Below are positions 30,926 to 38,692 of a DNA stretch of 38,793 bases, in pieces. The DNA lies in the NCBI GenBank assembly GCA_934481325.1, contig CAKSPL010000002.1:1-38793 (forward strand). Reading direction: 5' to 3'. A program made the position numbers and the translations under genes. The first letter of the stretch is position 1. Each line of letters begins with the position of its first letter. The DNA is from an uncultured Eubacteriales bacterium. GTDB taxonomy: Bacteria; Bacillota; Clostridia; Oscillospirales; CAG-272. The notes under the pieces were generated by a model. The model saw nothing but the letters and a program-made list of their open reading frames with translations. It did not search any database and was not told where the DNA came from.

Positions 30926-32770
30926 ATGGGAAAAGGAAACAGAACAGAAAACGAAAAAGCAAGTGAACTGCTTGCCTCCGCCAAGGGCGGAAAAGCGGCA
31001 AAAGCCAAAAAGGGTCTGCCCGTGTGGGCGGGAACGCTGATTCTCGTTGCGGTGCTGGTAGCACTGGTGCTGATTGCCACATTTTCCGCACTGAACGCAA
31101 AGGGCGTATTCCTGCACGGCAAAACCGTGGCGTCTACCGAGCATTACAAAATCAATGCCGCGATGATGTCCTACGTGATTTATTCGGAATATCAGAATTT
31201 CGTGACCACCTATTCCTCCTCCAGTTACGGGAATATTCTGGCTTACATCCGCGGCACGGGCGGGGACGCGCTGAGTACCTCCACGCCTCTGCGCTCCCAG
31301 TATTACAGCAAGCCCACGGCGGATAAGCCCGAAACCGAAAAGCTGACCTGGTTTGACTACTTTGCCAAGAGCGCGGAGAGCCAGGTAACGCAGATTCTGA
31401 TTTACTGCGAAATCGCAAGAGCCAACGGCGTGGAGCTGGATGACGAGGATCGCGCTACGATTGAGAGCACGCTTGACAGCCTGAAAACCCATGCCGAAAC
31501 ACAGGGGTATTCGGTCAACGATTACCTGATGGCAATGTACGGCAAGGGCGTGAATCTGAAGGAAGTGCGCAAAATCCTGGAGCTTTCTCAGCTTTCCTCC
31601 AAAATGGCAAACAAGAAGCAGGACGAATACAAGGGCCTGGCAACCGATGTCCGCGTGGACGCGGAGTATGAGGCAAACCGCTCCAAGTACGACCTGTATT
31701 ACGGATACATCGCTTACACCTTTACGGCAAAGTTTGAACCCAAGAGCGACGCGACCGACGAGGAGAAGGCAGCTGCACTGGAAGCATACAAGGCAGAGCA
31801 GAAGAAATACGCCGAGTGGGTGGAACGCCTGAAAGGCATCACCGATCAGAGCAAGTTTGAGACCTTTGCGGCAACCGTGCGCGAGGAAACCTTTGAGCGC
31901 GTGAAGGCAGAGGAGCTGGAAAAGGGAACCGACGAAGAAGAAGCAACCAAGCTTGCAAACGAGGCGGCGGATGCGGTTGCCAAAGAACTTTCGATGATGG
32001 AAAACAAGCCGCACTATAAAAAAGGCGACGATTCCGGGGACCTTGACACCTGGATTTCCAATGTGGAGCGCGCACTCGGTGACACCACGACCGTGATTTC
32101 CGAGGCGGACGCCACCAACAAAACCGCCGAGGGCGAGCCTGTCAGCTACGTGGACAAGGCGGAATCCACCTATTCCGTTTATATGCTGACCGCTACCGTA
32201 CATCCCGACAGCGGCGACAGATGGCGCAGTGTGGGGCATATCCTTTTCAAGAGCGATACCTATGATAAGCTGGAAAACACCGAAAAGCTGACCGGCAAGG
32301 TCAAAGAACTGGCGGACAAGGTGCTGGAAAAAGAGGGTGCCATCACTGCCGAGGCAATGGCGAAAGCCCTGCTGGAAGAGCTGATGAACGAGGGCAAAAT
32401 CACCACCGTGAACACCGATGACAAGACCTACTATATGATTGACAAGAATGTGTTTGAGGAATACGGCAAGATTTACACCGAGGACGGCAATGTGTTCTAT
32501 ACCGACGTCAAACCCGGCGCAATGGTGAAGGAGTTTGAAAACTGGCTGATGGATTCCTCCCGCGTGGTGGGCGAAATCTCCTACCCCGAGGCAATCAAAT
32601 CCACTTACGGCTATCACATTATGACCTACACCGGCGATGAAAAGCTCGCCTGGAAAGAGGAAATCCGCGATTCTCTTGCCAATACCGATTTTGAGAACTG
32701 GTATAACGGCGAGAAGGAGAATATCACCGTGAATGTGAACATGAAAGCGGTGAAGTCTATTTCGGGCTGA
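30926..32770 (+). CDS. Membrane-anchored PpiC/SurA-like peptidyl-prolyl isomerase family protein
   Basis: The 614-residue protein has a basic N-terminus and one membrane helix (about 31-54), then a large extracellular part. The N-terminal region (TEHYKINAAMMSY ... LIYCEIARANGVELDDED) is helical and SurA/PrsA-like. A PpiC-type domain near the C-terminus is suggested by VGHILFKSD and then GAMVKEFENWLMDSSRVVGEISYPEAIKSTYGYHI. It probably helps exported proteins fold. The isomerase domain is interrupted by a roughly 60-residue insertion, so activity is uncertain. It is followed by a paralogue (32938). The 120-nt gap before it contains a GTGTATACAC palindrome (30834-30843); no good promoter is seen. 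Confidence 0.8.
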   Translation: MGKGNRTENEKASELLASAKGGKAAKAKKGLPVWAGTLILVAVLVALVLIATFSALNAKGVFLHGKTVASTEHYKINAAMMSYVIYSEYQNFVTTYSSSSYGNILAYIRGTGGDALSTSTPLRSQYYSKPTADKPETEKLTWFDYFAKSAESQVTQILIYCEIARANGVELDDEDRATIESTLDSLKTHAETQGYSVNDYLMAMYGKGVNLKEVRKILELSQLSSKMANKKQDEYKGLATDVRVDAEYEANRSKYDLYYGYIAYTFTAKFEPKSDATDEEKAAALEAYKAEQKKYAEWVERLKGITDQSKFETFAATVREETFERVKAEELEKGTDEEEATKLANEAADAVAKELSMMENKPHYKKGDDSGDLDTWISNVERALGDTTTVISEADATNKTAEGEPVSYVDKAESTYSVYMLTATVHPDSGDRWRSVGHILFKSDTYDKLENTEKLTGKVKELADKVLEKEGAITAEAMAKALLEELMNEGKITTVNTDDKTYYMIDKNVFEEYGKIYTEDGNVFYTDVKPGAMVKEFENWLMDSSRVVGEISYPEAIKSTYGYHIMTYTGDEKLAWKEEIRDSLANTDFENWYNGEKENITVNVNMKAVKSISG

Positions 32771-32781
32771 TTCCGAAAACC

Positions 32782-32879
32782 GCAAAGGGCTGTTGCGCTT
32801 TGCCGGGTGACCCCTGCGGAGCCGATCCGCAGGGGTGCCGGGGCGCGACAGCCCTTTGCCGATGCGGCGGAACGCCGCA
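32782..32879. repeat. Large two-arm hairpin between the PpiC-like genes
   Basis: An outer 17-bp stem, GCAAAGGGCTGTTGCGC (32782-32798) with GCGCGACAGCCCTTTGC (32843-32859), one G-T pair, encloses a perfect 9-bp inner stem CCCCTGCGG/CCGCAGGGG (32811-32835). A third hairpin, TGCGGCG-gaa-CGCCGCA (32863-32879), follows. It may be a terminator or attenuator between the two genes. Confidence 0.7.
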
Positions 32880-32937
32880 CGGAATACACGCGAAATACAT
32901 ACGGAATACGCAAGGAAAACCGAAAGGAGGGGAACGG

Positions 32938-34239
32938 ATGAAAAGCGGTTTGCAACAGCCGCCCTGCGCGGCGCGCGATACGGTAGCTACCGGGACGGCA
33001 CGCGCAGACACTCTTCATATGGCGCACAAAACAACTTCGGATACGGCACACGCAGGCACTGCCGATACGGTACGCACGGCATTTTCGGATACGGCGCACG
33101 CGGCATCCGTCGGGGCGCGCGGCATTTTCGGCACCGCGCGTACAGGCACTTCGCGAACGGCGCGCGCGGTATTTTGCCGGGTGCTTTGCTTGCTTTGCGC
33201 GGCATTGCTGATGCTTTCCGGTGTTTCCTGCCGCAAAAAAAGCGGCGGGAGCGAGGTGCCGCTCTCGCCCGGGCTTTCCCTGATTGAGGGGAGTGCCATT
33301 CACGAGCAGGGGGTGGCACTTCGCACCGAGCATTACACCGTAACCGACGGAATGCTTGCCTACTGGTGTTACGATTACGGACTTTCGGTGATGCGGGAGA
33401 TGGAAAAAAACAAAGCGTTTGATTCCGCAAAAAATCTGCACGATCAGATGTATAGCGAAACCGAAAGTTGGTATGATACCATAATGAACACCGTGCTTGA
33501 CGCGGTTTGCCGCACCCTGATTTACTGTGAGGGGGCAACGGCGGCAGGCGAGGCGGAATTGCCGGCTGAAACCGAGGCGGCAATCGAGCAACAGCTGTAT
33601 ACCCTGCGCTTTCGTGCGGCGGCAGAAAACGGGGAGGATCTGACTGCTTATCTTCGCCGCTCCTACGGCTCGCTGATGGATGAGGAGGACCTTGCCACGG
33701 TGCTTCGGTACGAGGCGATTGCAAGCCGCTATTCCTCGCTGTTGAGTGACCGCCTGGAGACGGAAATTTCCGCCGCGGACGCACTCTCCTATGCCGCGGC
33801 GCATAATCTTTCCGATGAGACTCCTTCCCGCAATCTGGAATATCTGATTGTGAGCGGCAGTGACGAGGCGGCGGTCAAAAAGAATGCGGCGGCGGCACTG
33901 GCGGCGGTGCAAAAAGCACCGGTGTCCGGCACGCTGGCAGGGCTGGAGACGCTTGGCACCGCGCATACGGAGCGGAATATGATTCCCGAAAACGCGGGGG
34001 TTGCCGCGATTTCCGATTGGCTGTATGCCACGGGGCGAAAGCCCGGTGATGCGGGCACCGTGACCTCCGACGGCGTAATCTTTGTACTGCTGTATACCGG
34101 AAACGGTGTGTCACGCGGCGAGGTGCGCGGGCGGATGGCTCTGTTTGATGCGGCATATGCCGAGTGGTATAACGCATTGGTCGCCGGTCTGCATTTCGGC
34201 TATAATTACGATGTGATTGACAGTTATGACGTGTCCTGA
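32938..34239 (+). CDS. Lipoprotein paralogue of the PpiC-like protein, with repeat-rich N-terminal extension
   Basis: The 433-residue protein resembles the N-terminal part of its upstream neighbour (TEHYTVTDGMLAYWCY and RTLIYCEGATAAGEAELPAE against TEHYKINAAMMSY and LIYCEIARANGVELDDED). It keeps only a weak PpiC-like C-terminus. A lipoprotein signal (about 80-98, LLCAALLMLSGVSC, Cys98) is preceded by about 78 residues made largely of 8-residue repeats such as TSDTAHAG. A signal peptide so far from the start is unusual. AAAGGAGGGG sits just before the ATG at 32938, and no better start lies nearer the hydrophobic region. It likely forms part of an export-folding pair. Confidence 0.75.
   Translation: MKSGLQQPPCAARDTVATGTARADTLHMAHKTTSDTAHAGTADTVRTAFSDTAHAASVGARGIFGTARTGTSRTARAVFCRVLCLLCAALLMLSGVSCRKKSGGSEVPLSPGLSLIEGSAIHEQGVALRTEHYTVTDGMLAYWCYDYGLSVMREMEKNKAFDSAKNLHDQMYSETESWYDTIMNTVLDAVCRTLIYCEGATAAGEAELPAETEAAIEQQLYTLRFRAAAENGEDLTAYLRRSYGSLMDEEDLATVLRYEAIASRYSSLLSDRLETEISAADALSYAAAHNLSDETPSRNLEYLIVSGSDEAAVKKNAAAALAAVQKAPVSGTLAGLETLGTAHTERNMIPENAGVAAISDWLYATGRKPGDAGTVTSDGVIFVLLYTGNGVSRGEVRGRMALFDAAYAEWYNALVAGLHFGYNYDVIDSYDVS
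33034..33171 (+). repeat. 24-bp tandem repeat in the lipoprotein N-terminal extension
   Basis: Units of eight codons encode TSDTAHAG, TADTVRTA, FSDTAHAA, then degenerate units to TSRTARAV. The period keeps the frame. Confidence 0.75.
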
Positions 34240-34258
34240 GGCACGGAAGGGAGAAAAA

Positions 34259-34933
34259 ATGGTACTTGACGCCAAAAAAACCACCGTTGCTTACCGTTGC
34301 CCGCATTGCGGCGCGGGAGTGATGAGTGCCGTAAGCCTGTTTCATCTGAAGGGCTCTATGGTGCGGCTGAAATGTGATTGCGGCAAGAGCGTGATGGAGG
34401 TTCAGCCCGCGGGGGACGGAAAGCTGAGGCTGACCGTACCCTGCATCATCTGCCCCAAGCCCCATCACTTTACGGTCAGCGAAAAGGTGTTTTTTGATAA
34501 GGAGTTGTTTTCCATCCCCTGTCCTTATACCGATATCAATATCTGTACCACGGGGGAGATCAACCACGTAAAAGCGGAGCTTGCCCGCACGGAATTGCAG
34601 CTACTGGATATGATGGAGAAAAGCGGCGTCCGGGATTTCGGGGCGTTGCACCGGGACGCCGAAGCGTGCGTTTCCGACCCGCAGGTGCTGGAAATCGTGC
34701 TGTTTGTCATCCGCGATCTGGACGACGAGGGCAAGATTCATTGCCTTTGCCCCGCCGAGGAGGAGCACGAATTTGACGTGGATCTCCTGCCCGACGCGGT
34801 GCGTGTGACCTGCCGCAAATGCGGTTCCTCGGCGTTCATCCCCACGGGCTCGTTGCTGGATGCACACGATTTCCTCAATTGTGAGGAGCTGACGCTCACG
34901 CCGCCCGATTCCGCGCGGCACAAGGAGGAGTAA
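34259..34933 (+). CDS. Zinc-ribbon protein of unknown function
   Basis: The 224-residue protein is rich in paired cysteines: CPHCG (14-18), CDCG (39-42), CIIC (62-65), a later CLCP, and CRKCG near the C-terminus, which suggests two or more zinc ribbons. A helical stretch (about 105-165) separates the N- and C-terminal ribbons. I do not recognise a named family. The start at 34259 has GGAAGGGAG; it lies 19 nt after the PpiC-like lipoprotein gene and is probably cotranscribed with it. Confidence 0.7.
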   Translation: MVLDAKKTTVAYRCPHCGAGVMSAVSLFHLKGSMVRLKCDCGKSVMEVQPAGDGKLRLTVPCIICPKPHHFTVSEKVFFDKELFSIPCPYTDINICTTGEINHVKAELARTELQLLDMMEKSGVRDFGALHRDAEACVSDPQVLEIVLFVIRDLDDEGKIHCLCPAEEEHEFDVDLLPDAVRVTCRKCGSSAFIPTGSLLDAHDFLNCEELTLTPPDSARHKEE

Positions 34934-34980
34934 CGGGGCGCGTATGCGCCGGAGCCTCCGTCCCGGAAACGGCAGAAAAC

Positions 34981-35130
34981 TGTCGATTCCGCCAAAAACA
35001 CGGGCAAAACCCGTGGAATCCGCGAAAACGCGGGAAAAATCATCGATGCCGCAAAAACGCGGGAAAAAGCCCATCAATGCGCAAAAACTGCGTGCAAAAC
35101 CCTTTGATTTTGCGAAAATGCGTGCGAAAT
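34981..35130. repeat. 30-bp minisatellite, five exact-period units
   Basis: Units start at 34981, 35011, 35041, 35071 and 35101; each ends in a GCAAAAC or GGAAAAA-type run after a GCGAAAA or GCAAAAA motif. A weaker unit may start at 34951. No unique spacers are present, so it is not a CRISPR array. It abuts repeat copy D. With copy D it fills the 437-nt gap between convergent genes; no gene is supported. Confidence 0.8.
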
Positions 35131-35131
35131 T

Positions 35132-35314
35132 CCGCTTTGGGTTCACACGCCCAAAGCCCGGCACCACCTGCGAACTCCGTCTCCGACGGCGGCTGCACGG
35201 CTCCCGCGTTGCCTTGGGTTCACACGCCCAAAGTCCGGCATCAGCCGTGCAAAAGTTTTTGAAGGAGGTGGGGAGGGGACTTTTTGTAAAAAGTCCCCTC
35301 TTGCGCGTCCCCTC
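35132..35314 (-). repeat. Structured intergenic repeat element, copy D
   Basis: Minus-strand order: a left hairpin GAGGGGACTTTTT/AAAAAGTCCCCTC (35300-35273); the core with hairpin CTTTGGG/CCCAAGG (35233-35212) and CCGTC-gga-GACGG (35189-35177); then a second copy of the CTTTGGG hairpin (35157-35134, GCTTTGGG/CCCAAAGC), so the element carries an internal duplication. The left hairpin differs from copies A and B on both strands yet still pairs. Confidence 0.8.
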
Positions 35315-35370
35315 TTGCCGAAACCGCAAAAAAAGCGGGGGCTGAAAGCCCCCGCTTTTTTTGACGTTTC

Positions 35371-36441
35371 TCAGCGGATGTATTCGGTTTCAAATTTTGT
35401 CCACGGAATGTTGACGTCGGCATTGTCCACCAACAGCTCGCGGATGTGGAACAGGAGCGGGAAGTCCTCCGCTTTTGCCTTGCCGTTTTTCACCAGCTCA
35501 ATCACAGCGTCTGCGGTGCGGCGCGCGATGACGATGGATTCCAGCGTCACGCCCTTGAGGATTTCCATTGCTTCGTCAAAGTGCTTGCCCTCGCCAAGCA
35601 GGGTGCCGATTTTGCGGGTGCGCCCGCCAAACACGGTCACATACAGGTCACCGATACCAAGGAAAATGTTTTCGGGCTTGCCGTCGCAAAGGCAAAGCAA
35701 GCGGTTCATCTCCTTTGCCGCCTGACCGAACAGTGCCGCCTGGGAGTTGTAATGCTCAAACACGCGCCCCTCGCGGCGGTAGGACATTCCGATTGCCAGC
35801 GAAACACCGAGTGCGTAAGCGTTTTTCAGAGCCACGGCGCATTCCACACCGCGGATGTCGGTAGAAAGGCTGATGTGGTAAAAATCGGTTTCAAAAAGGG
35901 ACTTGATCCAGCGGAGCAGCTCCATATCAGGGCCGCAGAAGGTGACCTCCGTGGGGTCCAGGTCTGCCAGCTCATAGCTGGTGCAGGGGCCGCCCACCGC
36001 GTTGATTTTCAGCTTTTTGTCGGTAAATTTGAGCATATGCTCGGGGTAGGAAATGAGATTTCCCTTGCCCTCGCCGTTGTCAATCATCCCTTTGGTGATG
36101 GAAAGCACGGGCAATTCCTCCGGAATCACGGGAACCACGTTTTCGCAGAACCAGTCCAGCCCGAAGCTGCTCACGCCGCAAATCAGCAGGTCTGCACCCT
36201 TCAGGCACTTGCCGAAGTCCTCATACTGATAGAAAGTGACGCCCTCGGGCATTTTGAAGGAAGTTTTTTTGCCGTTCACGTCGTGGGTCAGGGTCAGATG
36301 CTCGCTCGTTTTCTGCCCGTGCTCGATGATGGCGCGATCCAGCGGAGTGCCGACCAGGCGCACCGTATTGCCGTTTGCGCAAGCCGGAAAGGACATTGCC
36401 GAACCCATCATACCCGCGCCGATAATTGTAATGATTGCCAT
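35371..36441 (-). CDS. gpsA: NAD(P)-dependent glycerol-3-phosphate dehydrogenase-like protein
   Basis: The 356-residue protein has the nucleotide motif GAGMMG (8-13), the NAVGGPCTSYELADLDPTEVTF region of the GpsA N-domain and the C-domain segment CAVALKNAYALGVSLAIGM with the catalytic Lys. It would interconvert dihydroxyacetone phosphate and sn-glycerol 3-phosphate for phospholipid synthesis. It is somewhat divergent from textbook GpsA (GAGMMGSA in place of GAGSWGTA). The start is the ATG at 36441 with AAGGCAGG upstream. It is divergent from a DeoR-type regulator and may be controlled by it. Confidence 0.83.
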   Translation of the reverse strand: MAIITIIGAGMMGSAMSFPACANGNTVRLVGTPLDRAIIEHGQKTSEHLTLTHDVNGKKTSFKMPEGVTFYQYEDFGKCLKGADLLICGVSSFGLDWFCENVVPVIPEELPVLSITKGMIDNGEGKGNLISYPEHMLKFTDKKLKINAVGGPCTSYELADLDPTEVTFCGPDMELLRWIKSLFETDFYHISLSTDIRGVECAVALKNAYALGVSLAIGMSYRREGRVFEHYNSQAALFGQAAKEMNRLLCLCDGKPENIFLGIGDLYVTVFGGRTRKIGTLLGEGKHFDEAMEILKGVTLESIVIARRTADAVIELVKNGKAKAEDFPLLFHIRELLVDNADVNIPWTKFETEYIR

Positions 36442-36492
36442 TTTCAAAACCTGCCTTATTTTTGATTTTCGGCTTGCCAAATGCACGCCGAT

Positions 36493-36515
36493 GTGGTATT
36501 ATTAGAATAAACCAC
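36493..36515. promoter_or_regulatory. Imperfect inverted repeat over the gpsA -10 box
   Basis: GTGGT at 36493 and ACCAC at 36511-36515 flank an A/T-rich centre; the repeat covers the gpsA -10. It may be a repressor site for the neighbouring DeoR-type protein. Confidence 0.4.
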
Positions 36516-36532
36516 GCGGGCGCACTTGTCAA
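36504..36532 (-). promoter_or_regulatory. Promoter of gpsA
   Basis: Minus strand TTGACA (36532-36527), 17-bp spacer, TATTCT (36509-36504). Confidence 0.65.
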
Positions 36533-36547
36533 GGCGTGGCGGAAAAG

Positions 36548-36576
36548 TTGACAAACTTTCACAATCTCGCGCAAAT
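36548..36576 (+). promoter_or_regulatory. Possible promoter of the deoR-rbsK-mrnC genes
   Basis: TTGACA (36548-36553), 17-bp spacer and a poor -10 GCAAAT (36571-36576). Its -35 lies 15 bp from the gpsA -35. Confidence 0.4.
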
Positions 36577-36613
36577 TCAATCAATTTTTTGAGTGAGGAC
36601 AAGGGGGGACGAT

Positions 36614-37348
36614 ATGCTGCAAGTGGAACGGCAGGAGGAGATTCTGCAGCTTCTGAAATCGCATCAGGCATTGCGCGTCAGTCAGCTGGCAAAGCTCCTG
36701 TATACCAGTGAGGCAACCGTGAGGCGTGACCTGGCGGCATTGGAGCGGGACGGCTCAGTGCGAAGGGTGTTCGGCGGCGTGGTGGCGGTGCAGGAACAGC
36801 TGCCGCTGGATTTCCGCCGTCAGAAAAACGCCGCGGCAAAAGAGGAGATCGCCCGCCGTGCGGCGGCAATGGTGGCGGACGGGGAGACCGTGTTTTTGGA
36901 CGCTTCCTCCACCGCGCTCCATCTGCTTCCTTACTTATTAAAGAAAAAGGAACTGACCGTAGTGACCAACAGTCACCGCGTGGTGGAGCAGGCGCGGGAG
37001 AGCAAGGCACGCGTGTTCTGCACGGGCGGGGAGCTTTCGCGGCGCAATTTCGCCTTTGTGGGGCGGGGTGCCGAGCGCGCCGTGGCGGCATTTCACCCGG
37101 ACACGGTGTTCTTTTCCAGTCAGGGCGTGAGTGAGGACGGGGACATTACCGATTCCTCCCAGGAGGAAACGGATTTAAGGCTTGCGGCAATCGCCGCGGG
37201 CGGGCGCAAGGTGTTTTTGTGCGATTCCGGCAAGGTGGGCAAGAGCTATCTGTTCCGCCTTTGCCGTATTTCGGATGTGGACGCCGTGGTGGCGGACGGG
37301 GATTTCCCTGCGGCACTCCTGGCGGGAAAAGGAGTGAAAAATGGGTAA
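36614..37348 (+). CDS. DeoR-family transcriptional regulator
   Basis: The 244-residue protein has an N-terminal helix-turn-helix (about 5-57, RQEEILQLLKSH ... SEATVRRDLAALERDG, then RRVFGGVV) and a C-terminal DeoR sensor domain with FLDASSTALHLLPYL, VVTNSHRVVEQ, CTGGELSRRNFAFVG and the end motif VFLCDSGKVGKS. Such domains bind phosphorylated sugars. It overlaps the sugar kinase gene by 8 nt, so its effector is probably a product of that kinase. The start at 36614 has AAGGGGGG; an upstream GTG is less suitable. Confidence 0.9.
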   Translation: MLQVERQEEILQLLKSHQALRVSQLAKLLYTSEATVRRDLAALERDGSVRRVFGGVVAVQEQLPLDFRRQKNAAAKEEIARRAAAMVADGETVFLDASSTALHLLPYLLKKKELTVVTNSHRVVEQARESKARVFCTGGELSRRNFAFVGRGAERAVAAFHPDTVFFSSQGVSEDGDITDSSQEETDLRLAAIAAGGRKVFLCDSGKVGKSYLFRLCRISDVDAVVADGDFPAALLAGKGVKNG

Positions 37349-38276
37349 AATCGTATGTGTGGGCAGTGCCAATGTGGATATTACCGCCACGGCAAAGCAC
37401 CTGCCCGTCGGCGGGGAAACCGTGATGGGCAGTGCCCTTTCGTTCGGTCCCGGCGGCAAAGGCTCCAATCAGGTGACCGCCGCACACCGCGCGGGGGCAG
37501 AGCTGGTGTTCCTCACCAAAATCGGAGACGATCCGCTTGCCGCTACGCTCACGGAGCATTACCGAAGGGACGGGATTGACAGTCGGTATATCGAGGTGGT
37601 GCCGGGAGCCGTGACCTCCACGGCGTTGATTGAGGTGGACGGGCAAACCGCCCAGAACAGCATCGTGGTGGTGGCACCGTTGTTGGAAACCATCTCCGCG
37701 GACGACGTAAACCGCGCCGAGGCGGAATTTGCCACGGCGGACGTGGTGCTGGTGCAGTTTGAAACCTCGGTGGAAAGCATCCTTGCCGCCAAGGCACTGG
37801 CAAAGAAGTATCACAAAACCTTCGTGGTCAATCCTGCGCCGTTTCGTCAAATGCCGGAAGGATTTTACAACGGAGTGGATCTGCTGACCCCGAACGAGAC
37901 CGAGGCGGAGTTTCTCACCGGGGTGAAAATCACCGACACCGAAAGCGCGGCTGCGGCGGGCAAGAAGCTCGCGGAAATGGGCGTGGGTGCTGCGGTAATC
38001 ACGCTCGGCAAAAACGGCGCACTGTACACGGACGGCAGGGAAACGGTTCTCGTGCCGGGGCTTTGTGTGAAAGCCGTGGACACCACCGGTGCCGGGGATT
38101 CCTTTAACGGCGGGCTTTGCACGGCACTTGCCGAGGGCGCGGATATGAAAACCGCCTTGCAGTTTGCCAATTGCACGGGCGCGCTTTCGGTCACCAGGCA
38201 CGGGGCGGCAACCGCCGCGCCTGCCCGCGCCGAGATTCTTGACCTGATGAAAAAAACCTACGGAACGGAGCTGTGA
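37341..38276 (+). CDS. rbsK: PfkB-family sugar kinase, ribokinase-like
   Basis: The 311-residue protein has the PfkB signatures: GPGGKGSNQ (36-44), NPAPF (with following MPE), TPNETEAEFLTG, and the ATP/catalytic motif DTTGAGDSFNGG with the catalytic Asp. The GGKGSN and DTTGAGD pattern suits ribokinase and near relatives. No ribose transporter is nearby, so another pentose or nucleoside sugar is possible. It overlaps deoR upstream by 8 nt and is followed after 4 nt by mrnC. Confidence 0.85.
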   Translation: MGKIVCVGSANVDITATAKHLPVGGETVMGSALSFGPGGKGSNQVTAAHRAGAELVFLTKIGDDPLAATLTEHYRRDGIDSRYIEVVPGAVTSTALIEVDGQTAQNSIVVVAPLLETISADDVNRAEAEFATADVVLVQFETSVESILAAKALAKKYHKTFVVNPAPFRQMPEGFYNGVDLLTPNETEAEFLTGVKITDTESAAAAGKKLAEMGVGAAVITLGKNGALYTDGRETVLVPGLCVKAVDTTGAGDSFNGGLCTALAEGADMKTALQFANCTGALSVTRHGAATAAPARAEILDLMKKTYGTEL

Positions 38277-38280
38277 AGAA

Positions 38281-38655
38281 ATGACCGACCCGAAAACCGT
38301 CAGCACTGCCGCGCTTGCCTATCTCGGTGACGCGGTGTTGGAGCTGTTTGTGCGCTCGCTTTTGGTGGATCGGGGCGTTTCCTCCTCCAAGGCACTCAAT
38401 GCCAAAGCTCTGGAATTTGTGCGCGCCCCGGTGCAAGCCAAAGCGATGGAGCGGATTCTGCCGCTCCTCGGGGAAGAGGAAATTGCCGTGTTTCACCGCG
38501 GGCGGAATCTGGGGCATACCAATACACCGAAAAATGCAACGGTGGCGGAATACCGCAATGCTACGGGGATGGAAGCCCTTTTCGGCTTTCTGCACCTGAC
38601 CGGAAACGCCGAGCGCGCCGCCGAATTGTTTGCGCTCGCCTATCCCGAGGCTTAA
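38281..38655 (+). CDS. mrnC: Mini-ribonuclease 3
   Basis: The 124-residue protein is a lone RNase III catalytic domain without a double-stranded-RNA-binding domain. It has YLGDAVLELFVRSLL with the metal-binding Asp17 and Glu21, then HRGRNLGHTNTPKNATVAEYR, and ATGMEALFGFLHL, the second catalytic block. In Bacillus, Mini-III matures 23S rRNA ends. It is the last gene of the group and is followed by repeat copy E. Confidence 0.92.
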   Translation: MTDPKTVSTAALAYLGDAVLELFVRSLLVDRGVSSSKALNAKALEFVRAPVQAKAMERILPLLGEEEIAVFHRGRNLGHTNTPKNATVAEYRNATGMEALFGFLHLTGNAERAAELFALAYPEA

Positions 38656-38692
38656 TGCAACACCGCAGACGCGAGGGACGCGGGGGGGGGAC

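Noticed and set aside
34981..35130. CRISPR array
   Set aside because: Units are contiguous 30-bp tandem repeats with no unique spacers, and no cas genes are present.
36547..36564. A second Rex site at the deoR promoter (GTTGACAAACTTTCACAA)
   Set aside because: Only the right half TTCACAA fits; the left half is better explained as the -35 box.
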